The notes: a model not told the origin generated them from the letters alone. DNA of 64,000 nt from Heloderma charlesbogerti (GCA_026122225.1 JANEZZ010000297.1:434001-498000); one strand, 5' to 3'; shown: positions 11,930 through 23,325, numbered from the stretch's first letter. Numbers and translations: made by a program.

Positions 11930-12895
11930 CCCCCTGCTTTTTCCCTGACTACAACCCTGTGAGGTAGGTAAGGCTGAGTGATACAGACACATCCAAGGTC
12001 ATTGAATGTGTTTTGCGGTTAATTCATTGGTTTTTTGAATCCAGGTCTTCCAAGTTCCAACTAGGGGTGCACGAAAGTCACTTACCTGGTCTCGCAGCTT
12101 TTCGCGGTGGGGGGGAGGCGCTTCGCTGCTCCCCCCACGAAGTTCAGGCTGGGTGGGGAGGCTTCCCGCCTCGCCCGACCGAAATTCAGGCCGGGGAGGA
12201 GGCGCCTTGCCTCGCCTGGCCGCGAAATTAAAAGTAAAAAAAAACAACTTTTTTTTTAAAAAAAGCGCGTACGCAAATGGCGGCGCCCATAGGGAGCCGC
12301 CATTCGCGTTCCTTATTTGGTCGCTGTAGTCTATGTAAATCTTTACGTAGACTACGGCGAAAATAAGGGCAACGCAAATAGCATTGCCCTTATTTTCGCT
12401 GTAGTCTACGTAAATCTTTACGTAGACTACAGCGACCAAATAAGGAATGGGAATGGCGGTTCCCTATGGGGGCCGCCATTATCCGTACGCGCTTTTTTTA
12501 TTAAAAAAAGTCACCTGTGATAGGCTACGTGACGATTAACATAGCCTATCACGGCTGACTTTGCAAATCTAGCCATGATAGGCTACGTTAATCGTCACGT
12601 AGCCTATCACAGGGGCGTTTTTTTTTTCTTTTATTGGAATGGCAGTGGCAGCCGGTCGAAAGACCAGCTGCCGCCCCCGCCCCTGACGAAGACCCGACGA
12701 ACCGCCGGCCAGACCCGCCACTGGGAGGGACATTCGGGAAAGGTAAGTCCCATCCCGTGCGGGGGGTGGGGGGGGTGCGGAGAATTTCTCCCCAAAATTT
12801 GTTCGGGGGGCCGAACACATTGGCGCTTGGTCCCCCGAAGTTTCGGGGAGAAATTCTCTGCCATCCCTACTTCCAACACAATAATTTAACCACTA
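11930..12895 (-). repeat. MIR-like tRNA-SINE remnant split by a hAT-like element
   Basis: Contains AACCCTGTGAGGTAGGTAAG, CCAAGGTCATTGAATGTG and GAATCCAGGTCTTCCAAGTTCCAAC, then after the insertion ACACAATAATTTAACCACTA. This is the reverse complement of a CORE/MIR-type SINE with its tRNA A-box region at the high-coordinate end. The split point is the insertion at 12062-12869. Confidence 0.65.
12062..12869 (+). mobile_element. hAT-like palindrome-array element, type 1
   Basis: Starts TAGGGGTGCACGAAAGTC, ends TCTGCCATCCCTA. Flanks gttccaac (12054-12061) and cttccaac (12870-12877), 7 of 8. The interior repeats the type 1 plan: G-rich end with CACTTACC, a long palindrome at about 12265-12500 with two TAGTCTACGTAAATC units, two GACGATTA-loop GATAGGCTA hairpins at 12517-12612, then ATG (12641) followed by GCAGTGGCAGCCGGTCGAAA. 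Here a TGA closes the frame before the donor GGTAAGTCCC (12742-12751). Confidence 0.88.
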
Positions 12896-14059
12896 CCCTA
12901 CATTGACTCTTACACCCAATCACTTGAATACTTATACCAGCATATCTGGCTCCAGAGATAGCATAACATCTGGAGTAACATCGTGGTGTAATGTTTGGCA
13001 TAGTGAAGTCATGATTCTATATATGAATAGTGAACTCATCCTCACAAAAGGGAGGCATTAGGAGGTTTGAGGGAACCCCACAGTTTGCAGAAGTTAAAAA
13101 AAAATAGGAAAAAAGTAAGGGTGGGGAACCAAAACAACCCAATGACTACTGAGCATGCTCCGTGGGCATGGAATGTGGACTGACTGGTGGGACGAGCAGG
13201 GGGGACAGAAAACTTGAGGAGGGGATGAAATTGAGAATACTGGAAGAGGGCATGGCCCACCTGGCTGGAACCCTGAACAAGAACACCTCACACTGCAATA
13301 CTTCATTGTAGGTTCCACTTGTTATTTATTGCCTCTAAAGTATGAATCATCCGAAACAGGTATTGACATTTCAGGATGAGGCTTTTCTTAGATTTGAGCT
13401 CAAGGTACTGGATCTGGAAAGACCTCAAAGTGATATTATTGCAAATTATTATTCAAGAGGCATTTGGAACTCCAATTTAGTTCTGCTTGAAAATAGAATC
13501 AATTTAATGGTAAAAGAAAGTCAATACAACTGACAGACCTTAAAGCAATGAAACATCTACTGTAGAAAAGGCAGCTTGTGGTTTGGGTAATGATGACATA
13601 TTTTACAAGAAAACAGCTCTTTGTCAGCAGAACTTCATATCCAATATTTAAGGCTCTAGCCCTCATTTGTTTATTCTGTTCCTTGGAACACTTATTTCAT
13701 AAATCTGTGAAAAACTAACTTTGCAATTACTGATAATGGGACAAACTGACCTGGTTCAAACAACGTGACAACCCACCATGGCTGACCACCCATGTTGTCA
13801 TGTTGTGAGAACCTGGCTCAATTTCTTCAGGGTGGCTTATTCCCACCCCCAAAAAAGCCACCCCAAGACCCATGGCTTGTTTTAGGGTTGTTGACACCCA
13901 TGGTGGCTTGTTGTATTGTCCAAACCTGACATGGCGACTTCGTCATGGGTTGCTGGGAATGGCTACAGAACCGGGTGGCCAGAGTAGCCAAAACAGAGGC
14001 AGCCACTGAGGAAATTAGGAGTTTCCTGTGCCTGTGATACATGCTGGAGCTGGTGGGAG
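12896..14059. other. intron sequence; part of a foldback MITE near 13750-13930
   Basis: From about 13750 the sequence has GGTTCAAACAACGTGACAAC, CACCATGGCTGACCACCC and, inverted, CCATGGTGGCTTGTTGTATTG near 13900. After the element at 14060-14784 similar sequence continues (ACCCATGGTGGCTTATTCGC near 14870). I read this as an older foldback element split by the hAT insertion. No exon seen in 12896-13740. Confidence 0.4.
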
Positions 14060-14784
14060 TAGGGATGGACGAAAGTCCCTTACCTCATCCCGCAGCTTGC
14101 TTTGTGGTGGGGGGGGAGGCGCTCAGTCCCTCCCCCCGAAATTCTGGCCAGGGGGGAGGCACCCCGTCCCTCCGGCCGTGAATCCTCCTGGCCGGCCGGG
14201 ACACAAATGGCGGCGGCTGTAGCCACCGCTGTTTGCGTCCCTGCAGTCAGCCGTGATAGGCTACGTAAATCCTTACGTAGCCTATCACGGCTGACTTTGG
14301 GGGGGGGAAAAGCGCATATGCAAATGGCGGCGCCCATGGGTTTGCCTGTATTTTCGCCGTAGTCTACGTAAATGTTTACGTAGACTACACGTGCCCAAAT
14401 AAGGAACACAAATGGCGGCGCCCATGGGTGCCGCCATTTGCGTACGCACTTTCACCCCCCCAAAGTCAGCCGTGATAGGCTACGTAAGGATTTACGTAGC
14501 CTATCATGGTGTATTTTGAAAATCTAGCCATGATAGGCTATGTAAATCTTTATGTAGCCTATCACATTTGCTTGTTTTTGTTTTTTTTTCACTTGGAAAT
14601 GGCAGCAGCCGAACCGCCGCCGGGAGCCGCCGGGAGCCGCCAGCACCAGGGACATTCGGGAAAAGTAAGTCCCATTCTGGGGGGGGGGCGGGGGGGCGGA
14701 CCGTTTCCCCACCAATTTCGGGGGGCAGAATGCGTTGGCATTCGGCATCCTGGAGATTCGTGGAGAAATTCTCCGACATCCCTA
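14060..14784 (+). mobile_element. hAT-like palindrome-array element, type 2
   Basis: TAGGGATGGACGAAAGTC to CTCCGACATCCCTA with perfect duplications ggtgggag (14052-14059 and 14785-14792). Hairpins GATAGGCTACGTAAATCC (14255-14290), GTAGTCTACGTAAATG (about 14355-14385), GATAGGCTACGTAAGGA (14470-14510) and GATAGGCTATGTAAATC (14530-14565) alternate with AAATGGCGGC palindromes. ATG at 14599 is open for 22 codons to GGGAAAA/GTAAGT at 14665. Confidence 0.9.
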
Positions 14785-14881
14785 GGTGGGAGAACTGAGG
14801 GGCAATGAGGGGGGAAGCAAGCCCTTGCAAGCCCATTTATCTGTTGGGTTAGCAAGTGAACAACCAACCCATGGTGGCTTA

Positions 14882-15040
<159 letters not shown>

Positions 15041-15565
15041 CTAGGGGGAAAGATTTGCAGAAATGCATGAGTATACTGTTTCAATTAAATCTGCATCTTT
15101 ATTTAGCTGACCCTTTAAAGACACAATGAAGAGTACATCAAATACACTTGGGTAACCATTGCCGTGGTTGTTCACCAACATTACAAGATGTAAAGGTGAA
15201 GCAACATATATTTCTGAAGAACATAAAGCCAACTCTCCTTAAACATGGAGGGCCATTCCACACATTCCATGGCAGAAAATGAAGTTTGGACACTGAATAT
15301 ACACTGAACAACAACCCTCAGATGATCTATGGTGTGCATTCCATTTTTGGTATTTTTGGTATCCAAGCCTACACTTGAAAAAAATAATATGTAAGGTGTC
15401 TCTAATAATTTATGGGTTTGTGAGTAGTTTCTTCGGTATTTATTAAATAGAACTCAGTTATATTGCCTGCCTCATCCCAGCTCCTTTTCCCATTGTTCTA
15501 GTCCAGTCTCAGCTCTATGCTGCACATTACATAAAAAGTGTAATACTTTTGTCATGTGACAAATG
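15041..15565. other. intron upstream of the nucleophile exon, nothing recognised
   Basis: Ordinary AT-rich intron up to the hAT-like insertion at 15566. No splice-bounded coding block was seen. Confidence 0.4.
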
Positions 15566-16311
15566 TAGGGATGTACGAATGTCACTTACCTTTTCTCAGA
15601 TGTGATTCGCAGTGGGGGGGGAGGCGCTCCATCCCTCCCACCGGAATCCTCCCTGGCTGGCTTCGCACCGTGGCGGCTCCGCGAAGCCGCTGGCCAGGGA
15701 CATCCGCAGCCAGAGTTCCAGCCACGGACGGGCTGCTGTGGATGAGAATGGCAGCCACCATAGCGGCCGCCATTTGCATCCTGTGAGGCTGCCGTGATAA
15801 GCTACCTAAGTATTTACGTAGCCTATCACGGAAAAGAGCAGGGACACAAATGGCGGCTGCTACGCCATTTGCACCGCTGCTCTTTCCGTGATAGGCTATA
15901 TAAGTATTTACGTAGCCTATCATGGTAAAGGCAACCACGCAAATGGCGTAGTGGCTGCCATTTGCATAGTTGCCTTTACTGTGATAGGCTACGTAAATAC
16001 TTAGGTAGCCTATCATGGAAAGAGCAGCGGTGCAAACGACGTAGTGGCCACCATTTGTGGCCCTGCTCTTTGCTGTGATAGGCTATGTAAATACTTACGT
16101 AGCCTATCATGGCAGCCTCGCAGGATGCAAATGGTGGCCACGGCAGCCGGTCGAAAGACCAGCTGCCGCCGCTGCCGGAGCCCCAGATAAGTTTCGTTCC
16201 GGGGCTATTCGACGAGGTGGCGGGGGGTGGGAGGCCGTTCCACCACAGGTTTCGGAGGTCACTGGCATTTGGCCTCACTGAAATCCATGGCAGAATTCTC
16301 CGCCATCCCTA
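15566..16311 (+). mobile_element. hAT-like palindrome-array element, type 3
   Basis: TAGGGATGTACGAATGTC to CCGCCATCCCTA, perfect duplications gacaaatg (15558-15565 and 16312-16319). Four hairpins of the form GATAGGCTA...TAAATACTTACGTAGCCTATC lie at about 15790-15830, 15885-15925, 15975-16017 and 16073-16112. They are separated by AAATGGCGGC / GCCATTTGC palindromes whose spacer sequence (AGAGCAG, GGCAAC) is also mirrored, so neighbouring units can pair in more than one register. The GC-rich block CGGTCGAAAGACCAGC follows at 16149. Confidence 0.9.
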
Positions 16312-16429
16312 GACAAATGTAAGGGGACTAACTTAGCAGTGTTCTACTTAGGAGTGACCTGATTCTCACCATTTCACTCCTTTATAGTTCTGACATTCTA
16401 GTATCCTTCAGATTTCAGACTGTTTGATC

Positions 16430-16978
16430 TAGGGCTGTGCAGGGACCCCCCGATCCGATTCGGAAGCCACTTTGCTCCTTTTGTCATCGTCTTTTTCTTT
16501 GCCGCTGCCGCTGCCGCACTGCTGCCGCCTCCCGAAACTTGGACATGAGGTGACTGCTCTTCTTGCAGTGATTTGCTATTTTTAAAATGGAGACTCCCTG
16601 CAAGAAGAGTCACCACATGTCCAGGCCTCAGGAGATGGTGGCGGTGGCAAAGAAGATGACAAAAGCAGCAACAGCGGGCGGCAGCGAAGAAGACGACGAA
16701 GGCAGTGGTGCGATAGAGAAGGCAGCAGTGCAGCGATGGAGGAGGCAGCAGAGGAGGAGGTGGCCCAGGTAAGGAGCTGGGGGGTTGTGTGAGGGCGTTG
16801 GGGGGGCTCAGCTGGGGGCTGAAGCTCCAAAGCGCACCGAGTGCTTTGATGAGCCCCCGACCTTCTCCATGCCACTTCGTGTTCCCTCTGCTTCGCCTTG
16901 GAAGGGATACAAAGTGGCCCACAGTGGCCCTCTTCAACTTGGGGTTTGGTCCTCAGATTGAAGCAGTGCACAGCCCTA
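16430..16978 (+). mobile_element. hAT-like foldback element, GGGCTGTGCA family
   Basis: Starts TAGGGCTGTGCAGGGAC, ends AGTGCACAGCCCTA. Flanks gtttgatc (16422-16429) and gtttgaac (16979-16986), 7 of 8. It has inverted internal arms (GACATGAGGTGACTGCTCTTCTTGCA against GCAAGAAGAGTCACCACATGTCC). ATG at 16587 opens a 60-codon stretch (METPCKKSHHMSRPQEMVAV and on, Lys/Arg-rich) that ends exactly at CCCAG/GTAAGG at 16768. It shares terminal logic, but not the hairpin sequence, with the other families. Confidence 0.82.
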
Positions 16979-16999
16979 GTTTGAACTTCAGCAGGAATT

Positions 17000-17165
17000 G
17001 GCCATTTCAAATTGCTGGTAAGAGATTATATGCATGTGCCTTGAGAATAATCCAACTCGCTGAAAGTCACCCAGTGAACTTCATCGCTGAGTGGAAACTA
17101 GAACCCAGATCTCCTGAGTCCCAGTTCAATGCTCTACCTGCTATACCACATTGGATCTCATAAAT
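17000..17165 (-). repeat. MIR-like SINE remnant
   Basis: Contains AGTCACCCAGTGAACTTCAT, GAACCCAGATCTCCTGAGTC and CAATGCTCTACCTGCTATACCAC, the reverse complement of a tRNA-headed MIR-type SINE. Old and diverged. Confidence 0.55.
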
Positions 17166-17229
17166 AATAAAAAATAAAAATATTGTCAAATAAAAAATTG
17201 TGAAAGCACTGTTCAGAATTCACATACAC

Positions 17230-18056
17230 TAGGGATGGATGAAAGTCACTTACCTTTTCGACGAGGTGATTCGCGGGGGGGGAGGCGTTCCGCACCCCCC
17301 TGAAATCCTTCTCTGGCCGGCTCCGCTCCACGGACATTCCGTGGAGCCGCCGGCCAGGGCCACCCGCAACCAGAAATCCAGCCGCTGGGCAACTTCTTTC
17401 CAGAAGAAAAAAAAACGGCGTACGCAAATGGCAGCTGCTACGGTGGCCACCATTTGCATTCCCTATTTTTCGCCGATTTATCTTATGTAAATATTTACGT
17501 AACATAAAACAGCGTAAAAAAGGGGAATGCAAATAGCATAGTGGGCACTATTTGCGTTCCTTTCTTTTTCGCCGTTCTAGCCTATGTAAATATTTACGGA
17601 GGCTAGAAAGGCGAAAAATAACGGAACGCAAATAGCGCCCACTACGCTATTTGTGTTCCCCTTTTTTTTGCTGTTTTATCTTACGTAAATATTTACGTAA
17701 GAAAAATCGGCGAAAAATAGGGAACGCAAATGGCAGCCGATGTAGCCGCCGCCATTTGCATACGCCATTTTTTTATTATTGGCTTGACGTGATAGGCTAC
17801 GTAAATACTTACATACCCTATCATGGCAAAGACCAGGACGACAATGGCGGCTGAGGCAGGTGGTCGAAAGACCAGCCGCTGCCGCTGCCAGACCTGCCGC
17901 CGGAGCCGCCACTGTCCGGAACATCAGCCTTAGGTAAGCCTCGTCCCAGGGGGAATCCGCAGGGGGGGCAGGCCATTCCGCCACGGATTTGGGGGGGCCG
18001 AATGCCAGTGCATTCAGTCTCACTGAAATCCATGGCGGAATTCTCCGCCATCCCTA
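17230..18056 (+). mobile_element. hAT-like palindrome-array element, type 4 (variant arms)
   Basis: TAGGGATGGATGAAAGTC to CCGCCATCCCTA, perfect duplications acatacac (17222-17229 and 18057-18064). Successive palindromes have different arms round the same core: TTTATCTTATGTAAATATTT (17476-17510), TTCTAGCCTATGTAAATATT (17574-17608), TTTATCTTACGTAAATATTT (17672-17707) and GATAGGCTACGTAAATACTT (17791-17825). Between them are CAAATAGCGCCCACTACGCT-type palindromes. ATG at 17844 runs 29 codons to a TAG that overlaps the donor AG/GTAAGC at 17933. Confidence 0.9.
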
Positions 18057-18747
18057 ACATACACACATTAAGGGCACAGTCCTATGGCTGCTAGACAGCA
18101 GCTAGATGGCCATAAGATTTGTTGGTTTCTGGGAACCTGTGCTCCAAGCTTGGTTCCTGGAGAACTGCCTCCCCGCCCCCACCCCCTCCTGGCAGCGTGG
18201 ATCATCTCAGGGCTCATAAGAGCAGTGTGGAGTGGGGAAAAGGGGGGAATTCCTGGGAGGCAGGGAGGGGTGGGGAGTGTGGAAGTGCCAGTCCAAATCT
18301 TCTTTTGTGTCATCTGGCCTCCGCACCCCATGCTCCAAGGTCCTGTGGCTAGACAGCTGAAATCGGCTGTTTAGCCACAAATGCATGGCAGCTGGAACAC
18401 AGACGAGAGGATCCCCTCCACCCTCCTCCCACCATGCATTAGATAGGCGGTCACCTCCAAGTTCGGAGGCAGCCACCAGGATTGTTCCCTCCAAATCACA
18501 TGAAGGGGAAAGTGGGAATGAACCCATTGGCTCTACCCTCCATATTGCAACCTCATAACCTTTCCTCTGCAACTTATTCTGGCAACTTATTCCAGAGGTG
18601 GGGGCCTACTGCAAAAAAGCCCCCTCTTCTGTGGTAACCCACCTAACTGCTCTTATAGGCAGGCAAGTTCTATGATTCTATGAAGGGCCTCTCTTGCTGA
18701 TCTGAAAGGGTGGGCAAGCTGATATGGCTGAGGGTGGTCCTTCAAAT
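18057..18747. other. intron sequence, probable old foldback, otherwise unrecognised
   Basis: Begins TAAGGGCACAGTCCTATGGC and has two diverged inverted stretches (CTGCTAGACAGCAGC and GGCTGTTTAGCCACAAATG). It may be an old MITE of the AAGGGTGCAATCCTA kind, but ends and duplications could not be set. Confidence 0.3.
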
Positions 18748-19382
18748 TAGGGATGTACGAATCCTACTCACCCGACCATTCCGGGGCATCGGCGGTGGGG
18801 GGAGGCGCTCCATCCATCCCCCCAGAATCTTCCCCGAACCGGCTCTGCTCCACGGCAGCTCCGCAAAGCTGCCGGCTGGGGCTGGCCACAGCTAGAGTTC
18901 TGGCCGCGGCTGGGCTGCTGCAGCCGCAAATGGCAGCTGTCATAGCGGCCACCATTTGTGTGCTTGCAGTCAGCCATGATAGGCTACATAAGTATTTATG
19001 TAGCCTTTCACAGCAAAGAACAGGGATGCAAATGGCGGCTGCTACGCCATTTGTGCCCCTGCTCTTTGCCGTGATAGGCTACGTAAATACATATGTAGCC
19101 TATCACGGCTGACTGGAAGCACGCAAATGGTGGCCACTATGACAGCTGCCATTTGCGGCTGCAGCAGCTTGGCAGCAGCTGACCGGGAGACCAGCCAGAG
19201 CCGCTGCCACCACATCTGCCACCAGAGCCGTCGCCGCCGCATCTGCTGCCAGGTAAGCTCTGTCCCGGGGGGATTCCGTGGGGTGGCAGCGGGGGAGGCC
19301 ATCCTGCCACGGATTCCAGGGGGGCAGATTCTAAAGAATCCAGCCTCACTAGAGTCCATGGCGGAATTCTCTGACATCCCTA
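18748..19382 (+). mobile_element. hAT-like palindrome-array element, type 3
   Basis: TAGGGATGTACGAATCC to CTGACATCCCTA, perfect duplications cttcaaat (18740-18747 and 19383-19390). Two GATAGGCTAC hairpins (about 18975-19015 and 19070-19110) with TAAGTATTTATG and TAAATACATATG loops, flanked by GCAAATGGCGGC palindromes. GCCAGGTAAGCTCTGTCC at 19246-19263 is the donor-like site of the right subterminal region. Confidence 0.9.
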
Positions 19383-19896
19383 CTTCAAATAAGCTCTCCA
19401 CACCAAGTAGAACTCTGACTCCCCAGGGTTCTAAATTGTGCAGGAGGCCTACAAAAGTAGAGTTGGCACCCCTGCAGCAGACATTCAGCCCCCTACATGT
19501 GGAGAGCTACAGAGACTGGCAACAAGGGCATGATGAAGGGGGGGATGGGATCACCCCCATTTTCTGCCTGACATAATTTTAATTGCACTGGGCAGGGGCA
19601 GGCAACTTGTGGCCTTCCAGGTATTGTTAGTACTGCAACTCCCATCATCCCTCACCATTAGACATGCTGACTAGGGTGGATAGGTTCTGTAGGCCAAAGC
19701 ATCTGGAGAGCTACAAGTTGCACATTCCTAGCATAGGGCATACACTTCTGAACAGGACTGAAAGTGAGATGATATGGCCATTGCTGCTTGTAGTAACAAA
19801 TATACCTTTAAAAATATCCTGCTATGGTCAAATAGGTTGTCCAGATGTTTACAATACTACAAAGGCCTCCCAGACCAAACTATAGGGGGATGGGGG
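19383..19896. other. intron sequence with an old inverted-repeat element near 19600-19730
   Basis: GGCCTTCCAGGTATTGTTAG, CAACTCCCATCATCCCTCAC and GGATAGGTTCTGTAGGCCAA resemble the common reptilian repeat that reads CTACAACTCCCATCATCCC. Borders not defined. The remainder is unrecognised. Confidence 0.35.
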
Positions 19897-20416
19897 TAGG
19901 GATGTGTGAACCTACCCCTGTCTGGGTTCTCTGGGTGCCCATCCAGCCCCTGCCCCCACTTGCTGGTCCCCAGACTGTGCTTGAGTCCCCCCTGCGCTTG
20001 GCTAGCAGCCCACACTCACCCCAGTGGCCTCGTCGAGCTCCGTAGTTGCCATTTTTTGAAAAATAAAATGGTGATTACAAAATGCACGTATTTGTGTATG
20101 CACTAAAATGCACATTTTGTGGATGCTCATATTTGCATATGTGCGAAAATGTGCATTTTTGCAAAATGCACATTTTCATGCATAAGAAAAAAATGCACAT
20201 TTTCACACATACGCAAATATGCACTTTTTTGCGATGCCATTTTATTCTTCAAAAAATGACTGCTGCAGAGCTCAATGAGGGGTGATTGCAGGCCACTCAC
20301 TGAGTGGGGGCAGGGGGCGAGTGAGGGCAGGGGCTCAGCAAGTGGGGCTCAAAGGTACAGGCAGGGAGGGGTTTCGCCGGATTCCTGGATAGAATCAGGC
20401 ACCCGCATCATCCCTA
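19897..20416. mobile_element. hAT-like foldback element, TGCACA-palindrome family
   Basis: TAGGGATGTGTGAACC to ATCATCCCTA, perfect duplications gatggggg (19889-19896 and 20417-20424). Same plan as 11255-11858: inverted GAGCTC-containing arms (CGTCGAGCTCCGTAGTTGCC left, GACTGCTGCAGAGCTCAATG right) round a ladder of AATGCACATTTT and AAAATGTGCA units. On the minus strand of the left arm an ATG precedes a GGGTGAGTGTGG donor-like site. Confidence 0.9.
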
Positions 20417-20526
20417 GATGGGGGGCACACGCACACATAATGACTGTACAATAGGCACCATCTCTGAATCTGAAAGGCCATCCAGTTTTATAGAGTGCCA
20501 TGACTCACTCCTTTTCCATAAAAACC

Positions 20527-21594
20527 TAGGGATGTCACAGAATTCCGCCACGGATCTCAGTGAGGCCGAATGCCAGTGCATTCGGCCCCCTGAAATCCAT
20601 GGCGGAATGAAACCCCTGCTCCCCAAACCACGAAAGGTGCGCGAAATGGAGCATTTACCTCTGCCGTCCGCGCTGACTTGCGAATGGCGGCTGCCCTGCA
20701 GCCGCCATTCACTTCTTCATCATAGCTGTGATAGGCTATGTAAATATTTACATACATAAATTTAAATACGTAAATTTAAATACGTAAATTTAAATTTTAA
20801 ATTTTTAAATTAAATTTTTAAAAATTTAAATTAAATATGTAAATTTAAATACGTAAATTACGTATTTACATATCATGGCTAACGCAGGGACAACTTTGGC
20901 GTACTTGCAGAGTCTGTGATAGGCTACATAAGTATTTACGTAGCCTATCACGGGGAAAAAACAAACAAACCACGTACGCAAATCGCGGTGGCTATGGTGG
21001 CCGCCATTTGCGTTCCTTTCTTTTCGCTGTTTTAGCCTAGGTAAATATTTTTGTAAGTTATTAAGGCAAAAAAAAGGGGAACGCAAATAGCATAATGGGT
21101 GCTACTTGCGTTCCCCTTTTTTTCGCCGTAATAGCTTACGTAAATATTTACGTAGGTGAAAACAGAGAGAAAAGGGAACGCAAATGGCGGCCATTATGCT
21201 ATTTGCATTCCCCTTTTTTTTGCCGTAATAACTTACATAAATATTTACCTAGGCTAAAACAGCGAAAAGAAGGGAACGCAAATGGCGGCCACCATAGCCA
21301 CCACCATTTGCGTACGTGGTTTGTTTGTTTTTTCCCCGTGATAGGCTATGTAAATACTTACGTAGTAAGTAGCTGCCGTTATTTGCGTATGCAGGGTTTT
21401 TTTGTTTTGTTTTTTTACCTGCAGGCTGCCCAGGAGCCGGATGTCCAGCTGCGGGAGCCCCCGGCCGGCGGTTTCACAGAATCTCCGCGGAGTGGAGCCG
21501 GCTGGATTAGGATTTCGGGGGGAGGTGCGGAGCGCCTCCCCCCCACCCCACGAATCACCCCATCTAAAAGGTAAGTGACTTTCGTACATCCCTA
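20527..21594 (-). mobile_element. hAT-like palindrome-array element, type 4, with expanded AT palindrome
   Basis: TAGGGATGTCACAG to TTCGTACATCCCTA. Flanks taaaaacc (20519-20526) and taaaaagc (21595-21602), 7 of 8. The longest member (1068 bp). Palindromes at about 20915-20955, 21030-21065, 21125-21160, 21225-21260 and 21335-21366 have TAAATATTTACG cores with different arms. A unit at 20727-20879 is stretched into an AT-rich palindrome. The right end carries AAAAGGTAAGTGACTTTCG. Confidence 0.88.
20727..20879. repeat. expanded AT-rich palindrome within the element
   Basis: Outer arms are GTGATAGGCTATGTAAATA and TACATATCATGGC. Between them TAAATTTAAATACG is reiterated, centred near TTAAATTTTTAAATTAAATT. 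The region can fold on itself over about 150 nt. Confidence 0.75.
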
Positions 21595-21730
21595 TAAAAA
21601 GCTGATGTGGCTACTCTTTGGAGTTTGTCCTTATTGAATGGACATAATGTTATCTGCTCATTTTTAGTGCTCTTCCAGAATCCAATTCAACTGATGAATC
21701 CAAGGGTGGAGTTAAAACATTAACAATCAC

Positions 21731-22521
21731 AGATATGCAGATGATACCACCTTGATGGCTGAAAGTGAGGAGGAGCTGAGGAACCTCATGACGAAGGTGA
21801 AAGAAGAAAGTGCAAAGCTAGGTTGCAGTTAAACCTCAAAAAAACCCGAAATTATGGCAACCAGCTTGATTGATAACTGGCAAATAGAGGGAGAAAATGT
21901 GGAGGCAATGACAGACTTTGTAGTTCTAGATGCAAAGATTACTGCAGATGCTGCAGTAATTTTCCTGCAGCCAGGAAATCAGAAGACGTTTACTTCTTGG
22001 GAGGACAGCAATGACAAATCTTGATAAAATAGTTAAGAGCAGAGACATCACATTGACAACAAAGGTCTGCATAGTTAAAGCAATGGTATTTCCTGTAGTA
22101 ACCTAGGGCTGCGAGAGCTGGACCATAAGGAAGGCTGAGCGAAGGAAGATAGATGCTTTTGAACTGTGGTGTTGGAGGAAAACTCTGAGAGTGCCTTCGA
22201 CTGCAGGAAGATCAGACCAGTCCATACTCCAGGAAATAAAGCCAGACTGCTCACTTGAGGGAATGATATGAAAGGCAAAACTGAAGTACTTTTGCCACAT
22301 AATGAGAAGACAGGACACCCTGGAGAAGATGCTAATGGTAGGGAAAGTGGAAGGCAAAAGAAAGAGGGGCCGACCAAGGACAAGATGGATGGATGATATT
22401 CTGGAGGTGACGGACTCGACCTTGGGGGAGCTGGGGGTGGCGAGAGCCGACAGGAAGCTCTGGCGTGGGCTGGTCCATGAAGTCATGAAGAGTTGGAAGC
22501 GACTGAACGTATAAACAACAT
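21731..22521 (+). mobile_element. RTE-type LINE 3' fragment
   Basis: Reads YADDTTLMAESEEELRNLM, then ESAKLG, EIMATSLIDNWQIEGENVEA, and later RDITLTTKVCIVKAMVFP, CWRKTLRVPST and ends TTGGAAGCGACTGAACGTATAAACAACA. It is the 3' part of the reverse transcriptase and C-terminal region of an RTE element distinct from the BovB at 508-4563, with frameshifts and stops. Confidence 0.8.
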
Positions 22522-23211
22522 CAAGGAACTTGCACTAATAGATTATGTGGCACTATCCAAACATGATTTTGTTTATGTAATACATATTTGCTACCTTTAC
22601 AGTGGCCCATGATAAATATGTTCTTTTATATATCAGGAGTGAATTTTATAGATGATAGTATTCTGCATACTACACTAATACTTATAGCCACAATGGAATT
22701 TGCTATTAAAAGAGTGATACCCATGCCTTAATCTTCTCATGTTGAAAAACAGAGACAGAGAGAGAGGATTGAAATTATGTCAAAATTGTTTAGAACTGAG
22801 CTTTCTCAGAATGTTCTTTTTCAGGCTCCTCCAAAAAAGGGCAATTTTGCTGCCTATCTTCTTCCAGTTTTTCCCCACTGTTTTCCCCACAATTCCCTGG
22901 GGAGCTATGACCACGACCTTGTGGGAGATAAAAAATACGGCAGCTGTGCTGCCAATGCAGGAGCTCTGCTAGGAAAAAAGGGGGAGAACATAGCCACATT
23001 GCTATTGCTACTGATGGTGACCCCCCCCCAGCCCCCCAGCCCAAGAAACTGTTGTAAATGTTCATCTCTTGGAAAACATTCAGCAAAAGGGTCTCCCACT
23101 TTTGCTGCCTGTGAATATGGTAGGGGAATTCTGAGAAGCCATTTCCACCTAGCCCTAGATGGACTTCCTTTCCAAAAGATATATTTCTATAGTATATAGA
23201 GTAGTACTTAC
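22522..23211. other. intron, nothing recognised
   Basis: No repeat family, exon or notable structure recognised between the RTE fragment and the exon at 23212. Confidence 0.4.
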
Positions 23212-23325
23212 AATCCACAGTCCATCGAACCGGATAATCTTGTGGAAATTGTTGCTCTCATCAACCCACCACTTAACAGCACTGGGATTGGAAAAATCAG
23301 GGAAGACACTTGTTCCTGGCCACAC
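23212..23325 (-). CDS. MGAM: alpha-glucosidase (MGAM-like), exon ending GLWI
   Basis: A 114-bp exon, phase 0 at both ends; acceptor ATCTCCTGCAG, donor GTAAGTAC. It reads VWPGTSVFPDFSNPSAVKWW and ends FDGLWI. The next exon begins with the nucleophile Asp, so the WIDMNE signature is split exactly between Ile and Asp. Length and phase agree with the two neighbouring exons. Confidence 0.94.

Noticed and set aside
16398..16937. 179-codon Pro/Leu/Cys-rich minus-strand frame
   Set aside because: Shadow frame across the GC-rich GGGCTGTGCA hAT-like element.
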